This document shows, piece after piece, positions 27,792 to 37,411 of a stretch of DNA of 64,000 nt; position 1 is the first letter of the stretch; each line of letters begins with the position of its first letter. The notes below the pieces were generated by a model. The model was not told the DNA's origin, made no database searches, and saw only the letters and a program-made list of their open reading frames with translations. The DNA lies in assembly GCF_000620045.1 (NCBI RefSeq), contig NZ_JHVH01000001.1, positions 248,001-312,000 of the forward strand. Direction: 5' to 3'. The DNA is from Halomonas halodenitrificans DSM 735 (lineage in GTDB: Bacteria > Pseudomonadota > Gammaproteobacteria > Pseudomonadales > Halomonadaceae). The position numbers and the translations under genes are program-made.

Positions 27792-29183
27792 TCAGCGGCG
27801 GTTGTCGGCCACGAACTGCTGCACGGCGGAAAGTTCCGCCGGCAACACCGTATAGCGCTCTTCCCGCTCCAGCAGATCATCCATATGCGGGGGCAGCGGC
27901 ACGCCCGGGAAGCCGGCCTTGACCACCGCCTCGGCGAACTTGGCCGGATGAGCGGTGGCCAGGGTGATCATCGGCACCGTCGCGTCGCCCCGTTCGCGCT
28001 CGGCGGCGCGATAGCCCGTGGCGGTGTGCGGGTCGAGGATCTCCTGGGTGCGATGATGCGCCTCGCGGATCACCTCCAGGATGGTGCTGTCGTCGACGCT
28101 GTGGCTGGCGAAGCGCTCCCGAAGGCGCGAGAGCGGCGCCTCGGCCAGGGCCGAGGGCTCGGCCTGGAAACGCTCGAGCAATTCAGCCACGGCCTTGCCA
28201 TCGCGGTCATAGGCTTCAAACAGCAGGCGCTCGAAGTTCGAGGAGACCACGATATCCATGGACGGCGCCAGGGTCGCGACCAGCTCCTGCCTGGAGAAGT
28301 CGTTGTCGGCCAGGGTGCGGTGCAGGATGTCGTTGGCGTTGGTGGCGATCACGAAACGCTCCACCGGCAGGCCCATGCGATAGGCCATATAGCCGGCGAA
28401 GACATTACCGAAGTTGGCCGACGGCACACAGAAGCTGACCTTGCGCCGGGGCGCGCCCAGCGCCACGGCAGATGCCACGTAATAGACGATCTGGGCCATG
28501 ATGCGCGCCCAGTTGATGGAGTTCACCGCCACCAGCCGGGTGCCGTTCAAGAAGGACTGATCGGCGAAGCTCGCCTTGACCATCGCCTGGGCGTCGTCGA
28601 AGTTGCCCTCGATGGCGACGTTGAAGACGTTGTCGGCCAGCACCGTGGTCATCTGGCGGCGCTGCACCTCCGAGACCCGGTTGTGGGGATGGAGGATGAA
28701 GATATCGAGGTTGTCGCAGTGGCGGCAGCCCTCGATGGCGGCGGAGCCGGTATCGCCGGAGGTCGCCCCCATGATCACCGCCCGTTCGCCACGCTTCTTC
28801 AGGAAGTGATCCAGGATGCGACCCAACAGCTGCAGGGCGACATCCTTGAAGGCCAGGGTCGGGCCGTGGAACAGCTCGAGCAGGAAGTGATTGGCATCGA
28901 GCTGGTTTAGCGGCACCACCGCGTCATGGCTGAAGGTGGCATACGCCTCCCTGACGATCTCACGGAACGTCGCGTCGTCGATCTCGCCGTTGACGAAGGG
29001 CTTCATCACCCGGAAGGCGATCTCGGCATAGGAGAGCCCGGCCATGCCCGCCAGCTCCTCATGCGAAAGCTCGGGCACACTCTCCGGTACGTAGAGGCCA
29101 CCGTCGCTGGCCATGCCGGTAAGCACGACCTCCTCGAAGGAGAGCGCGGGCGCCTGCCCGCGGGTACTGATATAGCGCATCAT
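27792..29183 (-). CDS. thrC: Threonine synthase
   Basis: Last step of threonine synthesis, converting O-phosphohomoserine to threonine with PLP. 463 residues from the ATG at 29183 (MMRYISTRG; a second ATG follows immediately). The conserved N-terminal RYISTRG, then the PLP lysine in ELFHGPTLAFKDVALQLLG (Lys about 113), the phosphate-binding GATSGDTGSAA, and SVNSINWARI-type motif VAVNSINWARIMAQIVYY. Follows hom on the same strand with 28 bases between, after xerD and dsbC. Confidence 0.96.
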   Translation of the reverse strand: MMRYISTRGQAPALSFEEVVLTGMASDGGLYVPESVPELSHEELAGMAGLSYAEIAFRVMKPFVNGEIDDATFREIVREAYATFSHDAVVPLNQLDANHFLLELFHGPTLAFKDVALQLLGRILDHFLKKRGERAVIMGATSGDTGSAAIEGCRHCDNLDIFILHPHNRVSEVQRRQMTTVLADNVFNVAIEGNFDDAQAMVKASFADQSFLNGTRLVAVNSINWARIMAQIVYYVASAVALGAPRRKVSFCVPSANFGNVFAGYMAYRMGLPVERFVIATNANDILHRTLADNDFSRQELVATLAPSMDIVVSSNFERLLFEAYDRDGKAVAELLERFQAEPSALAEAPLSRLRERFASHSVDDSTILEVIREAHHRTQEILDPHTATGYRAAERERGDATVPMITLATAHPAKFAEAVVKAGFPGVPLPPHMDDLLEREERYTVLPAELSAVQQFVADNRR

Positions 29184-29211
29184 TGTGTTCCTTTGCTCGG
29201 GCGGTGCCCGG

Positions 29212-30534
29212 TCACCCCTGCTCATCCAGGGAGTCAACGCGAATCCGGGTCACCGGACCGGCGACATCGGCCATCGACTCGATCTGGCGGATTGCCTCAT
29301 TCATGTTCTTCTCGAGGGTGCGGTGGGTCAGCAGGATGATCGGCACCAGCTCGCCCTCGGTGGCCTCCTTCTGGATCAATGCCTCGATGGACATGCCCTG
29401 CTCCGAGAGGATGGTCGCCACTCGTGCCAGCACCCCGGGGCGGTCCACCGCCAGCAGGCGCAGGTAGTAGGCCGTGGTGATTTCCTCCATGGGCATGATC
29501 GGCAGCTGGCTGACGTCCTCGCTGATGCCGCTGAAGGCCAGATAGGGCACCCGATAGTGATGGTCGGTGGTGATATCCCGGGCCACGTCGAGCAGGTCGG
29601 CCACCACGGCGGAGGCGGTGGGCTCGGCGCCGGCACCAGCCCCGTAGTAGAGAGTCGGCCCCACGGCATCGCCCATCACGGCGATGGCGTTCTTCACGCC
29701 GTGCACGTTGGCCAGCAGGCGCTCCTTGGGAATCAGGGTGGGGTGCACACGCAGCTCCAGCCCCTGTTCGGTACGCTTGGAGATCCCCAGGTGCTTGATC
29801 ACATAACCCAGATTATCGGCCTGCTCAACGTCCTCGGCGGTCACCCGCGAGATCCCCTCGGTGTAGGCCTTCTCGAACTGCAGCGGCACCCCGTAGGCGA
29901 TGGAGGCGAGGATGGTCAGCTTATGGGCGGCATCGATACCTTCCACATCGAAAGTCGGGTCGGTTTCTGCATAGCCCAATGCCTGGGCCTCGGCGAGCAC
30001 GTCATCGAAGGCTCGGCCTTCGTCGCGCATATGCGTCAGGATGTAGTTGCCGGTACCGTTGATGATGCCCGCCACCCACTCGATGCGGTTCGCCCCCAGC
30101 CCCTCGCGAAGCGACTTGATCACCGGAATGCCACCGGCCACCGCGGCCTCGAAGGCCACGATCACGCCCTTCTCGTGGGCGGCCTCGAAGATCTCGTTGC
30201 CGTGTACCGCGATCAGCGCCTTGTTGGCGGTCACCACATGCTTGCCGTTGTCGATGGCGGCCAGCACCAGCTCACGCGCAATATCATAGCCACCGATCAG
30301 CTCTACCACCACATCGACGTCGGGGTTGCTGGCCACCTCGAAGACATCCGCCGTCGTATTGATACCGGTGAGGTCACACTCGGGATTGGGGGTGCGATAG
30401 GCGACCTGCTCGATGGCAATCGGTCGCCCGGCCCGACGGGCAATATCGTCGGCATTGCGCACCAGCACGTTGAAAGTTCCGCCACCGACGGTCCCCAGCC
30501 CACAGATTCCTACTCTCACCGGTTTCAATGTCAT
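29212..30534 (-). CDS. hom: Homoserine dehydrogenase
   Basis: Reduces aspartate semialdehyde to homoserine, the branch point to threonine and methionine. The 440-residue protein has the NAD(P) loop GICGLGTVGGGT (about 9-20), the catalytic-site region VVTANKALIA and AFEAAVAGGIPVIKSLREGLGANRI, and a C-terminal ACT domain (about 350-430) that usually senses threonine. The ATG at 30534 is very close to its ribosome site; an in-frame TTG at 30528, giving MKPVRVGICGLG as in Pseudomonas, has AGGAG at normal spacing and may be the true start. Continues xerD-dsbC-hom-thrC. Confidence 0.96.
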   Translation of the reverse strand: MTLKPVRVGICGLGTVGGGTFNVLVRNADDIARRAGRPIAIEQVAYRTPNPECDLTGINTTADVFEVASNPDVDVVVELIGGYDIARELVLAAIDNGKHVVTANKALIAVHGNEIFEAAHEKGVIVAFEAAVAGGIPVIKSLREGLGANRIEWVAGIINGTGNYILTHMRDEGRAFDDVLAEAQALGYAETDPTFDVEGIDAAHKLTILASIAYGVPLQFEKAYTEGISRVTAEDVEQADNLGYVIKHLGISKRTEQGLELRVHPTLIPKERLLANVHGVKNAIAVMGDAVGPTLYYGAGAGAEPTASAVVADLLDVARDITTDHHYRVPYLAFSGISEDVSQLPIMPMEEITTAYYLRLLAVDRPGVLARVATILSEQGMSIEALIQKEATEGELVPIILLTHRTLEKNMNEAIRQIESMADVAGPVTRIRVDSLDEQG

Positions 30535-30606
30535 GCTCCTGCTCGCGTGTCCGAGTTCGTTGTATAGCGTGTCGTGTCCAGGCGTGCGCAGCCGAAGGCC
30601 TACGCC

Positions 30607-31356
30607 TTACTCCTCGAGCCCCAGCATGGCGGCCAGGCGCTCGGCGGGTACGTAACCCGGCACCAGGCGGCCGTCGGGCAGCACAATTGCCGGCGTCCCC
30701 TGGACGCCAAGCTCCAGCCCCAGATGATACTGCGACTCGACCGGATTGTCGCAGTCTGCCGAGGCCGAAAGCGAATCACCGCGCTTGGCGGCGCTCATCG
30801 CCTCGGCGGGATTATCGGCACACCACACCTGCTGCAGGGATCGAGCCCCCTGGCCACTCATCCCGCCGCGCGGGAAGGCCAGGTAGTGAACATCGATACC
30901 CAACTCGTTGAGCCGCGGCACCTCTTCGTGAAGCTGCCGACAGTACGGGCAGGTAGTATCGGTAAATACCAGCACCTCGGCACGACTCTCGGGGCCGCGG
31001 AAGATGACCCGCTCCGACTCCGGCACCCGATCCAGACGCTCGGCACGCTCGGCGTTGAGGCTCTCCTCGGACAGGTTGACCAGGCCCTGCTCGCCATTGC
31101 GATAAAGGTCGCCTACCAGAAAGTGCTCTCCCGTGGCGTCACTGTAGAAACGTTCGCCGGTTTCCAGGCGCACCTCGAAGAGACCCTCCATCGGCGCCTC
31201 GCGCACGCTGCTGACCGGCATCGCCTGGCCGTTGACCGAGAGACGCTCGGCAAGGCGCTCGGCCCCGTCCTGCTGAGCAATCGCGGGCGCCGACAGCAGG
31301 GCCACCAGCGGCACGGCGGACAGGCCGAGAAGAAGGGTCCGGGAAAGGGTCATCAT
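30607..31356 (-). CDS. dsbC: Periplasmic disulfide isomerase DsbC
   Basis: Rearranges wrong disulfides in the periplasm. 249 residues with a signal peptide (LLLGLSAVPLVALLSAPAIAQ, cut near 28), an N-terminal dimerisation domain (about 30-95), then the thioredoxin fold with the active site FTDTTCPYCRQLHEEVP (Cys136, Cys139) and cis-Pro region GTPAIVLPDGRLVPGY. Two ATGs (31356, 31353) are possible. xerD ends four bases upstream, and hom follows. Confidence 0.95.
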   Translation of the reverse strand: MMTLSRTLLLGLSAVPLVALLSAPAIAQQDGAERLAERLSVNGQAMPVSSVREAPMEGLFEVRLETGERFYSDATGEHFLVGDLYRNGEQGLVNLSEESLNAERAERLDRVPESERVIFRGPESRAEVLVFTDTTCPYCRQLHEEVPRLNELGIDVHYLAFPRGGMSGQGARSLQQVWCADNPAEAMSAAKRGDSLSASADCDNPVESQYHLGLELGVQGTPAIVLPDGRLVPGYVPAERLAAMLGLEE

Positions 31357-31359
31357 GGT

Positions 31360-32256
31360 TCATCCTCGTGGGTGGTGGTCGGCATGCAGGCGCTCCAGAC
31401 GCGCCTGGGCCACATGGGTATAGATCTGGGTCGTGGAGAGATCACTGTGCCCCAGCAGCAACTGTACGACACGCAGATTGGCACCATGATTCAACAAATG
31501 GGTAGCGAAAGCGTGACGCAGGGTATGCGGCGACAGCGGCCGATCGATACCGGCCACCCGGGCATGATGCTTGATCCGATACCAGAATGCCTGCCGCGTC
31601 AGCGGGCGATCACCCCGCCCGGGGAAGAGTGTCGGCCGGGAGGCATCGGACATCAGTGCCCGACGGACGGTGTGCAGGTAACGCGAGACCCAGTGAACGG
31701 CCTCCTCACCCATTGGCACCAGGCGATCCTTGTCGCCCTTGCCTCGCACCCTGACCACCCCCTGACGCAGGTTCACGGCATCGGTCGTCAGCCCCACCAG
31801 CTCCGAGACGCGCAGCCCCGTGCCGTAGAGCACCTCCAGCATGGTACGGTCGCGCAGGCCCAGGTCCGTCGTGATATCCGGCGCGGCGATTAATCGTTCC
31901 ACCTCGGTCTCATCCAGGGTCTCGGGCAAGGCGGGCTGCACCCTCGGCAGCTTGACCTCGGCCAGCGGGTCTCGCTCGATGCGCCCCGTTTCCAGGGCCC
32001 AGCGATAGAAGCGTCTCAGGCTGGAGAGCAGCCGTGCATTGCTGCGCAGTCGGTAGCCCTCCTCGCGGCGCTCATCGAGCCAGGCGGACAGGCTCGCGGG
32101 CCCCGGCTCGACCAGCGTCTCGTCGAGCCCGGCGAGGTGTGCCGCCCAGGCCGTCAGGTCACGGCGATAGGCGGCCAGGGTGTGGTCACTCACCCCTTGC
32201 TCGAGCCACAGGGCGTCGAGGAAGGCGTCGATGATGGTCGCGTCGGGCGCACTCAT
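31360..32256 (-). CDS. xerD: Site-specific tyrosine recombinase XerD
   Basis: Resolves chromosome dimers at dif together with XerC and FtsK. 298 residues. Catalytic residues: Arg149 (GTGLRVSELVGL), Lys173 (RGKGDKDRLVP), HTLRH (His244, Arg247), GH (His270) and Tyr279 (TTQIYTHV). The XerD-type N-terminal helices are present (LDALWLEQGVSDHTLAAYRRDLTAW). It is next to dsbC, as in other gammaproteobacteria, which favours XerD over XerC. No dif site was seen here. Confidence 0.94.
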   Translation of the reverse strand: MSAPDATIIDAFLDALWLEQGVSDHTLAAYRRDLTAWAAHLAGLDETLVEPGPASLSAWLDERREEGYRLRSNARLLSSLRRFYRWALETGRIERDPLAEVKLPRVQPALPETLDETEVERLIAAPDITTDLGLRDRTMLEVLYGTGLRVSELVGLTTDAVNLRQGVVRVRGKGDKDRLVPMGEEAVHWVSRYLHTVRRALMSDASRPTLFPGRGDRPLTRQAFWYRIKHHARVAGIDRPLSPHTLRHAFATHLLNHGANLRVVQLLLGHSDLSTTQIYTHVAQARLERLHADHHPRG

Positions 32257-32286
32257 GTCGGACTCCGGCTAACCCGCCTCGGCAAA

Positions 32287-32354
32287 GGAAAACCCCGCCC
32301 CGCGCGAGCGGTGACGGGGCTTCTGGGTCGAGCCGGGACCTGGCCCCGGCTCGA
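32287..32354 (-). terminator. Two tandem hairpins ending the rplS operon
   Basis: On the minus strand, first TCGAGCCGGG/CCCGGCTCGA (32328-32354, 10-bp stem, 7-base loop), then a GCCCCG/CGGGG-type stem (32287-32323) followed by TTTTCC. The second looks like a rho-independent terminator for rpsP-rimM-trmD-rplS. Confidence 0.75.
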
Positions 32355-32372
32355 GGGCGCCGAGGCGTGGCC

Positions 32373-32729
32373 TCAGGCCAGCTTTTCCTTGATGCGCGCC
32401 GACTTGCCGCTGCGCTCACGGAGGTAGTAGAGCTTGGCCTGACGCACGTCACCGCGACGCTTGACGCTGATGGAATCGACCAGCGGGCTGTAGGTCTGGA
32501 AGGTACGCTCGACGCCCACGCCGTGGGAGATCTTGCGCACGGTGAAGGCGGAGTTCAGACCGCGATTACGCTTGCCGATCACCACGCCTTCGAAGGCCTG
32601 GAGACGCTCACGGGAGCCTTCCTTGACCTTGACCTGCACGATGACGGTATCGCCGGGGGCAAAGGTCGGGATCTCCTTGCTCATCTGCTCGGCTTCGAGC
32701 GCCTGGATCACCTTGTTCTTGCTGCTCAT
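32373..32729 (-). CDS. rplS: 50S ribosomal protein L19
   Basis: 118-residue L19, located at the 30S-50S interface: [117 protein letters not shown] start at 32729, where AGGAG precedes the ATG; the open frame to 32843 reads intergenic sequence. Last gene of rpsP-rimM-trmD-rplS, followed by strong hairpins. Confidence 0.98.
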   Translation of the reverse strand: MSSKNKVIQALEAEQMSKEIPTFAPGDTVIVQVKVKEGSRERLQAFEGVVIGKRNRGLNSAFTVRKISHGVGVERTFQTYSPLVDSISVKRRGDVRQAKLYYLRERSGKSARIKEKLA

Positions 32730-32883
32730 GACAATGACTCCTGGATAACATTGACTCATCGATCGCTTGGGGTGCCGATGAATCGTGACCCCGGCGCTCG
32801 AGCTGACTCGAGGGCTCGGGAGATAATGGGTGACGCGGGGCAATGAGCGATCAGGCTCAGCGGTCCCGCACCTCCGCCCTGCC

Positions 32884-33684
32884 CTATCTGGCGGGCAGCG
32901 CGTGCTCCTCGAGGAACTCCTTCAACAGCTTATGCTGCTCCTTGCTCAACTCCCTGCCTTCCAGCAGGTCGGGGCGCCGCTGCCAGGTACGCCCCAGCGA
33001 CTGCTTCAGCCGCCAGCGCCGGATAGCGCCATGGTTACCGCTCAGCAGCACCTCCGGCACCTGTCGCCCGTCGATTTCCTCCGGGCGAGTATAGTGCGGG
33101 CAATCCAGCAGCCCATCATTGAAGGAGTCCTCGACCGCGGAATCCTGATGGCCCAGCACCCCGGGCACCAGCCTTGCCGCGGCATCGATCAGCACCATCG
33201 CGGGCAGCTCGCCGCCGCTCAACACATAGTCGCCGATCGACCATTCCTCATCGATGTCGCCCTCTACCACGCGCTCATCGATGCCTTCATAACGCCCTGC
33301 CACCACGACCAGTGGCGGTCCGACGGCCAGTTCCTGCACGCCGGCCTGGTCGAGCCGCCGCCCCTGGGGCGACAGATAGACCACCTTCGGGCGCTGCCCG
33401 GTGGCCTGCTCGGCCCTGGCTCTGGCGGCATGAATTGCCGCCCGCAGGGTATCGACCTTCATCAGCATCCCCGGTCCACCGCCATAGGGGCGGTCGTCCA
33501 CGGTGCGATGCCTATCGATGGCGAAGTCGCGCGGGTTCCAGATCTCCAGCGCGATACGCCCCTTGTCGACGGCCCTTCCGGTAACCCCATGGCGAGTGAT
33601 CGCCTCGAACATCTCCGGAAACAGCGAAACGACCCCGATCCACATGTCGGCCACCCGCTCGGATGGCATCGAATCGGTCATCAT
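32884..33684 (-). CDS. trmD: tRNA (guanine-37-N1)-methyltransferase
   Basis: Adds the m1G37 that prevents frameshifting. [25 protein letters not shown] near the N-terminus, then the trefoil-knot SAM site [17 protein letters not shown] and [39 protein letters not shown]. Start is uncertain. An ATG at 33684 has GGAG nine bases upstream and gives 267 residues; ATG at 33645 gives MWIGVVSLF, the E. coli-like start; a TTG at 33702 would overlap the rimM stop. I use 33684. Confidence 0.94.
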   Translation of the reverse strand: MMTDSMPSERVADMWIGVVSLFPEMFEAITRHGVTGRAVDKGRIALEIWNPRDFAIDRHRTVDDRPYGGGPGMLMKVDTLRAAIHAARARAEQATGQRPKVVYLSPQGRRLDQAGVQELAVGPPLVVVAGRYEGIDERVVEGDIDEEWSIGDYVLSGGELPAMVLIDAAARLVPGVLGHQDSAVEDSFNDGLLDCPHYTRPEEIDGRQVPEVLLSGNHGAIRRWRLKQSLGRTWQRRPDLLEGRELSKEQHKLLKEFLEEHALPAR

Positions 33685-33698
33685 CGAACCGGGCTCCG

Positions 33699-34250
33699 TC
33701 AAAACTCGGGATTCCAGTCGACGCGCATCACCCCGGCGGCGCAGTCCACCTCGAGGATTACCTCCTCGGGCAGAAACGGCAGTAGCCGCTCGCGGGCATC
33801 GATAGCGTCCGTCTCGAGGCTTCCCTTCACGACCATGACGTCATTGGCACCGGTCTCGAAGAGATGATCGATGCGACCCAGCACGCTGCCATCACGGGTC
33901 ACGACCCGCAGGCCTTCCAGTTCGTGCCAGTAGAAATCATCACCGCCGAGCTCGGGCAGTTCGGCCTTGGGGAACACGATCTCGGCGCCGGCCAGCGCTT
34001 CCGCAGCCTCGCGAGAATCACATCCCTCGAGCCGAGCCACCAGGCCCTTGCCGTGGCGACGCCCCTGTATCAGGCGACGGCGCTCCAGCGTCTTGCCGTG
34101 GCGCACGACCCAGTCGGAGTAGTCGAGGATGCCCTCCATGGGGCTGGTGTACGAGTACACCTTGAGCCAGCCCTTCACGCCATAGGGGCTGGTCAATTTT
34201 CCCAGCACCACATGATCGTCGGCGGGCTTGGCCTTTGCGGATTCGCTCAT
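33699..34250 (-). CDS. rimM: 16S rRNA processing protein RimM
   Basis: Assembly factor for the 30S head, binding S19. 183 residues: N-terminal barrel [34 protein letters not shown], then the PRC-barrel domain with [39 protein letters not shown] and IPFLPE-like [14 protein letters not shown]. Start at 34250 (MSESAKAKP). The second gene of the rpsP operon, ending just before trmD. Confidence 0.96.
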   Translation of the reverse strand: MSESAKAKPADDHVVLGKLTSPYGVKGWLKVYSYTSPMEGILDYSDWVVRHGKTLERRRLIQGRRHGKGLVARLEGCDSREAAEALAGAEIVFPKAELPELGGDDFYWHELEGLRVVTRDGSVLGRIDHLFETGANDVMVVKGSLETDAIDARERLLPFLPEEVILEVDCAAGVMRVDWNPEF

Positions 34251-34287
34251 CGACGACCTCGGGACCGAGACAACCATCGCATCAGAC

Positions 34288-34536
34288 TCAGGCCTGCTTG
34301 CGAGCTTCCTTGACCAGCTCGGCCACGCGGCCGGAGAGCTGGGCACCCTGGCTCTGCCAGTGGGTGATGCGGTCGAGGTCGATGCGCAGGCGCTCTTCCT
34401 GACCACGGGCGACCGGGTTGAAGAAGCCGAGACGCTCGATGAAGCGGCCGTCACGGGCCTTGCGAGAATCGGTAACGGTCAGGTGGTAGAAGGGACGCTT
34501 CTTGGCGCCACCACGAGCCAGACGAATGGTAACCAT
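34288..34536 (-). CDS. rpsP: 30S ribosomal protein S16
   Basis: 82-residue S16: [41 protein letters not shown] with the usual C-terminal helix, ending QA. First gene of the four-gene ribosomal/tRNA-modification operon. ATG preceded by GAAGGAC. The 144 bases upstream to the repeat include a hairpin in the leader. Confidence 0.98.
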   Translation of the reverse strand: MVTIRLARGGAKKRPFYHLTVTDSRKARDGRFIERLGFFNPVARGQEERLRIDLDRITHWQSQGAQLSGRVAELVKEARKQA

Positions 34537-34580
34537 GGCCTATTAAGTCCTTCGGTTGATTGGGATTCGGTCACGACGAT

Positions 34581-34599
34581 GACCGCGAGACTCGCGGTC
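34581..34599 (-). promoter_or_regulatory. Hairpin in the rpsP leader
   Basis: GACCGCGAG-A-CTCGCGGTC is a perfect 9-bp inverted repeat about 45 bases before the rpsP start, in the likely 5' untranslated region. It might attenuate or stabilise the mRNA; no known leader motif is recognised. A TTGACT lies just upstream on the same strand but has no matching -10. The 370-base ffh-rpsP gap otherwise holds the repeat at 34681. Confidence 0.4.
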
Positions 34600-34680
34600 C
34601 TGTCAGTCAAGACGCAGCATTCTACGGAAAACAGTCCCGCTTGGGAACCTTTTTCGGGGTTATCGCAAATTGCTTATTAC

Positions 34681-34886
34681 GCTCAAGGCTGATCTGGCGG
34701 CAAGCCTTCGAGGAGGCGCTGTAAACCCTTCCCTGGGCGCTACCGATGCCCTGGCTTCGCTCTCGCGTCCTGCTCCGCTTGCAGGACCGGTGCTGACCAT
34801 CCATGGCCAGCCCGTTCGAAGCAGTGCTTCTCACCCTGGCATAGGACCTCCTCTGCGGCTTACCCCCAGCGCCTTTCGCGGCTAGC
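34681..34886 (-). repeat. Dispersed 206-bp intergenic element, copy B
   Basis: Inverse copy of 27550-27755, about 85% identical by eye overall with a 77-base core differing at one position and two small indels outside the core. Lies 20 bases downstream of the ffh stop and about 145 bases upstream of rpsP. It carries the same GTCCTGC/GCAGGAC hairpin. No transposase or terminal repeats of an insertion sequence. Confidence 0.85.
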
Positions 34887-34906
34887 ACCTGCTATCGGGT
34901 CCGGAA

Positions 34907-36316
34907 CTATTGCCAGGGCTTGCCACCGGGGCCGCCCATTCCTCCCATGCCGCCGGGGCCACCCGGGCCACCGCCGCCCATCATGCCGGACATGCCGCGC
35001 ATCATGTTCTGCATGCCGCCCTTCTTGCCCGCCTTCTTCATCATCTTCTGCATCTGCTTGTGCTGCTTGAGCAGACGGTTCAGGTCGGGCACCTGCAGGC
35101 CGGCACCGGCGGCGATGCGCCGCTTGCGCGAGCCGTTGATGACCTCCGGCTTGCGGCGTTCCTGGGGCGTCATGGAGTTGATGAGCGCCTCGAGCTTGCC
35201 CATTTCCTTCTCCGGCCCCGGCCCCTGGGCCATCTCGGCCATCTGCCCCATGCCGGGCAGTTTGCCCAGCAGGCCGCCCATGCCGCCCATCTTCTTGAGC
35301 TGCTGAAGCTGTTCGCGGAAGTCCTCGAGATCGAAGCCCTGGCCCTTCTTGACCTTCTTGGCCAGCTTCTCGGCCTTGCCCTTGTCGACGCTGCGCTCGG
35401 CCTCCTCGATCAGCGACAGCATGTCGCCCATCCCGAGGATGCGCGACGCGACGCGATCCGGGTGGAAGGGCTCGAGGGCATCGACCTTCTCGCCCACGCC
35501 CATGAACTTGATCGGCTTGCCGGTGACATGACGCACCGAGAGCGCCGCACCGCCGCGGGCATCGCCATCGGCCTTGGTGAGGATCACCCCGGTCAATGGC
35601 AGCGCCTCATGGAAGGCCTTGGCGGTATTGGCCGCATCCTGGCCGGTCATGGCGTCGACGACGAACAGCGTCTCCTGGGGCGAGGCGGCCTTATGCAGCG
35701 CCTGGATCTCGGCCATCATGGCCTCGTCGATGGCCAGGCGACCCGCGGTATCCACCAGCACCACGTCGTGGAACTGGATCTTGGCGTGCTTGATCGCGGC
35801 ATCGGCGATCGCCACAGGCTGCTGGTCGGAGCGCGACGGGAAGAAGTCGACCTCGACCTCCTTCGCCAGGGTCTCGAGCTGATCGATGGCCGCCGGACGA
35901 TATACGTCGGCAGACACCACCAGCACCTTCTTCTTTTCACGCTCGCGCAGGTAGCGTGCCAGCTTGGCCACCGAGGTCGTCTTGCCCGCGCCCTGCAGGC
36001 CGGCCATCAGCACCACTGCCGGCGAACCCTTGAGGGTCAGCCCCTCGTTGGCTTCGCCCATGGTCACTTCCAGCTCCTGCTGGACGATCTTGACGAACTG
36101 CTGGCCGGGCGAAAGGCTCTTGGAGACTTCCTGGCCCACGGCACGCTCGCGCACCCGCTCGATGAAGTCCTTGACCACCGGCAGGGCGACATCCGCCTCG
36201 AGCAGCGCGCGGCGCACCTCGCGCAGGGTGTCCTTGACGTTATCTTCGGTCAGGCGGGCCTGACCCTTGATCGACTTGAGCGTCTGCGACAGGCGCTCGC
36301 TGAGATTCTGAAACAT
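34907..36316 (-). CDS. ffh: Signal recognition particle protein Ffh
   Basis: GTPase that with 4.5S RNA carries nascent inner-membrane proteins to FtsY. 469 residues from the ATG at 36316 (MFQNLSERLSQTLKSIKG). G domain: GLQGAGKTTSVAKLA, DVYRPAAIDQL, DTAGRLAIDE and TKADGDARGGAAL. The methionine-rich M domain ends in KKAGKKGGMQNMMRGMSGMMGGGGPGGPGG... Its Gly/Met tail is longer than in E. coli. Located beside rpsP and divergent from ypjD, the common order. Confidence 0.97.
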   Translation of the reverse strand: MFQNLSERLSQTLKSIKGQARLTEDNVKDTLREVRRALLEADVALPVVKDFIERVRERAVGQEVSKSLSPGQQFVKIVQQELEVTMGEANEGLTLKGSPAVVLMAGLQGAGKTTSVAKLARYLREREKKKVLVVSADVYRPAAIDQLETLAKEVEVDFFPSRSDQQPVAIADAAIKHAKIQFHDVVLVDTAGRLAIDEAMMAEIQALHKAASPQETLFVVDAMTGQDAANTAKAFHEALPLTGVILTKADGDARGGAALSVRHVTGKPIKFMGVGEKVDALEPFHPDRVASRILGMGDMLSLIEEAERSVDKGKAEKLAKKVKKGQGFDLEDFREQLQQLKKMGGMGGLLGKLPGMGQMAEMAQGPGPEKEMGKLEALINSMTPQERRKPEVINGSRKRRIAAGAGLQVPDLNRLLKQHKQMQKMMKKAGKKGGMQNMMRGMSGMMGGGGPGGPGGMGGMGGPGGKPWQ

Positions 36317-36530
36317 GGGCCTCTCCACATATGCGATGGCCTTAAGGTTGCGAGCGATTATACGCGCTGTGGCCTCGAGTCTCCATGCACCCGGCCCAAC
36401 CCGAAAGCGACCACCATGGCGAGGCGCCACAGTTCACGACCTGTGCGACAGGCGGGTGATTGGGTATAGTAAGCACACCGCTGTCAGGCTTATGCTGTTT
36501 ACCTTTTCTCAAGCGCACGGATCGCACCCC

Positions 36531-37331
36531 ATGCAGGCGCTCGCCCTGGCCATAACGGCCTTTCTTCTCTATACCGCCGCCGCCTCCTGGCAAGGGCTGA
36601 CCCTGGCTCGCCGGGTCGCACCACAGCCGCTGCTGGTACGCGGCCTGGCGCTGCTGGGCCTGCTCTGCCACCTGCCCCTGGTGGCCGGCCTGTTCGGCCA
36701 TGACGCCCAGGTGCTGCCCGGCCTCTACGCCAGCATGGTGCTGATCAGCGCCATGGCGGTGGCGATACTGCTGGGCATCAGCCTGTTCAAGCCGGTGCTG
36801 AGTGCCGCAACGGGCATCCTGCCGCTGGCGGGGGCCGCCCTGCTGCTGGCGGCCACGGTGCCGGCGCCACCGCCTGCCGAGACGCTTCCTCCGGGCATCG
36901 CCCTGCACGCCATCAGCTCGTTGCTGGGCTTTGCCGTGCTGGCCATCGCTGCCGCCCAGGCCACGCTACTCGGCCTGCAGAATCACGCCCTGCGCCACCA
37001 CCATATACGCGGCCTCGTCCAGGCCCTGCCCCCGCTGACCTCCATGGAACGCCTGCTCTTCGAGTTGATCTGGGCCGGCATGGCGCTGCTGACCCTGTCG
37101 ATCCTCAGCGGCTTTATCTTTCTCGACAACATGTTCGCCCAGCATCTGGCTCACAAGACGATTCTCTCGCTGGCCGCCTGGGTCATCTTCGCCATTCTTC
37201 TGTTCAGCCACTACCGCCTGGGCTGGCGCGGCATGCGCGCCGTGCGCTGGACCCTGGGCGGCTGCGCGGTACTGCTGGCCGCCTATTTCGGCAGCCTCTT
37301 CGTGCTTGAAGTGCTGCTTAGCCACGGCTAA
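36531..37331 (+). CDS. CcsA-family inner membrane protein (YpjD type)
   Basis: 266 residues with about eight hydrophobic segments. Sequence LTSMERLLFELIWAGMALLTLSILSGFIF and AHKTILSLAAWVIFAILLFSHYRLGWRGMRAVRW resemble cytochrome c assembly proteins (CcsA/CcmC fold) of the YpjD group found beside ffh; the WWD-type heme motif is not evident. Its role may involve membrane protein or magnesium homeostasis. Start taken at ATG 36531; ATG at 36492 (MLFTFSQ) is possible. Followed 80 bases later by a CorB-like gene, as in other gammaproteobacteria. Confidence 0.8.
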   Translation: MQALALAITAFLLYTAAASWQGLTLARRVAPQPLLVRGLALLGLLCHLPLVAGLFGHDAQVLPGLYASMVLISAMAVAILLGISLFKPVLSAATGILPLAGAALLLAATVPAPPPAETLPPGIALHAISSLLGFAVLAIAAAQATLLGLQNHALRHHHIRGLVQALPPLTSMERLLFELIWAGMALLTLSILSGFIFLDNMFAQHLAHKTILSLAAWVIFAILLFSHYRLGWRGMRAVRWTLGGCAVLLAAYFGSLFVLEVLLSHG

Positions 37332-37411
37332 CGTGGCCACTCTGGCATCTTGACGCCTCGCGCCCACTACCCGTCAAATCGAGCCTGACCCGCGACCGAG
37401 GACCCTTCGAC

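Noticed and set aside
34622..34888. 88-residue ORF in the dispersed element (and its partner at 27500-27922)
   Set aside because: The two copies encode related peptides only because the DNA is repeated; no ribosome site, and indels break the frame outside the core.
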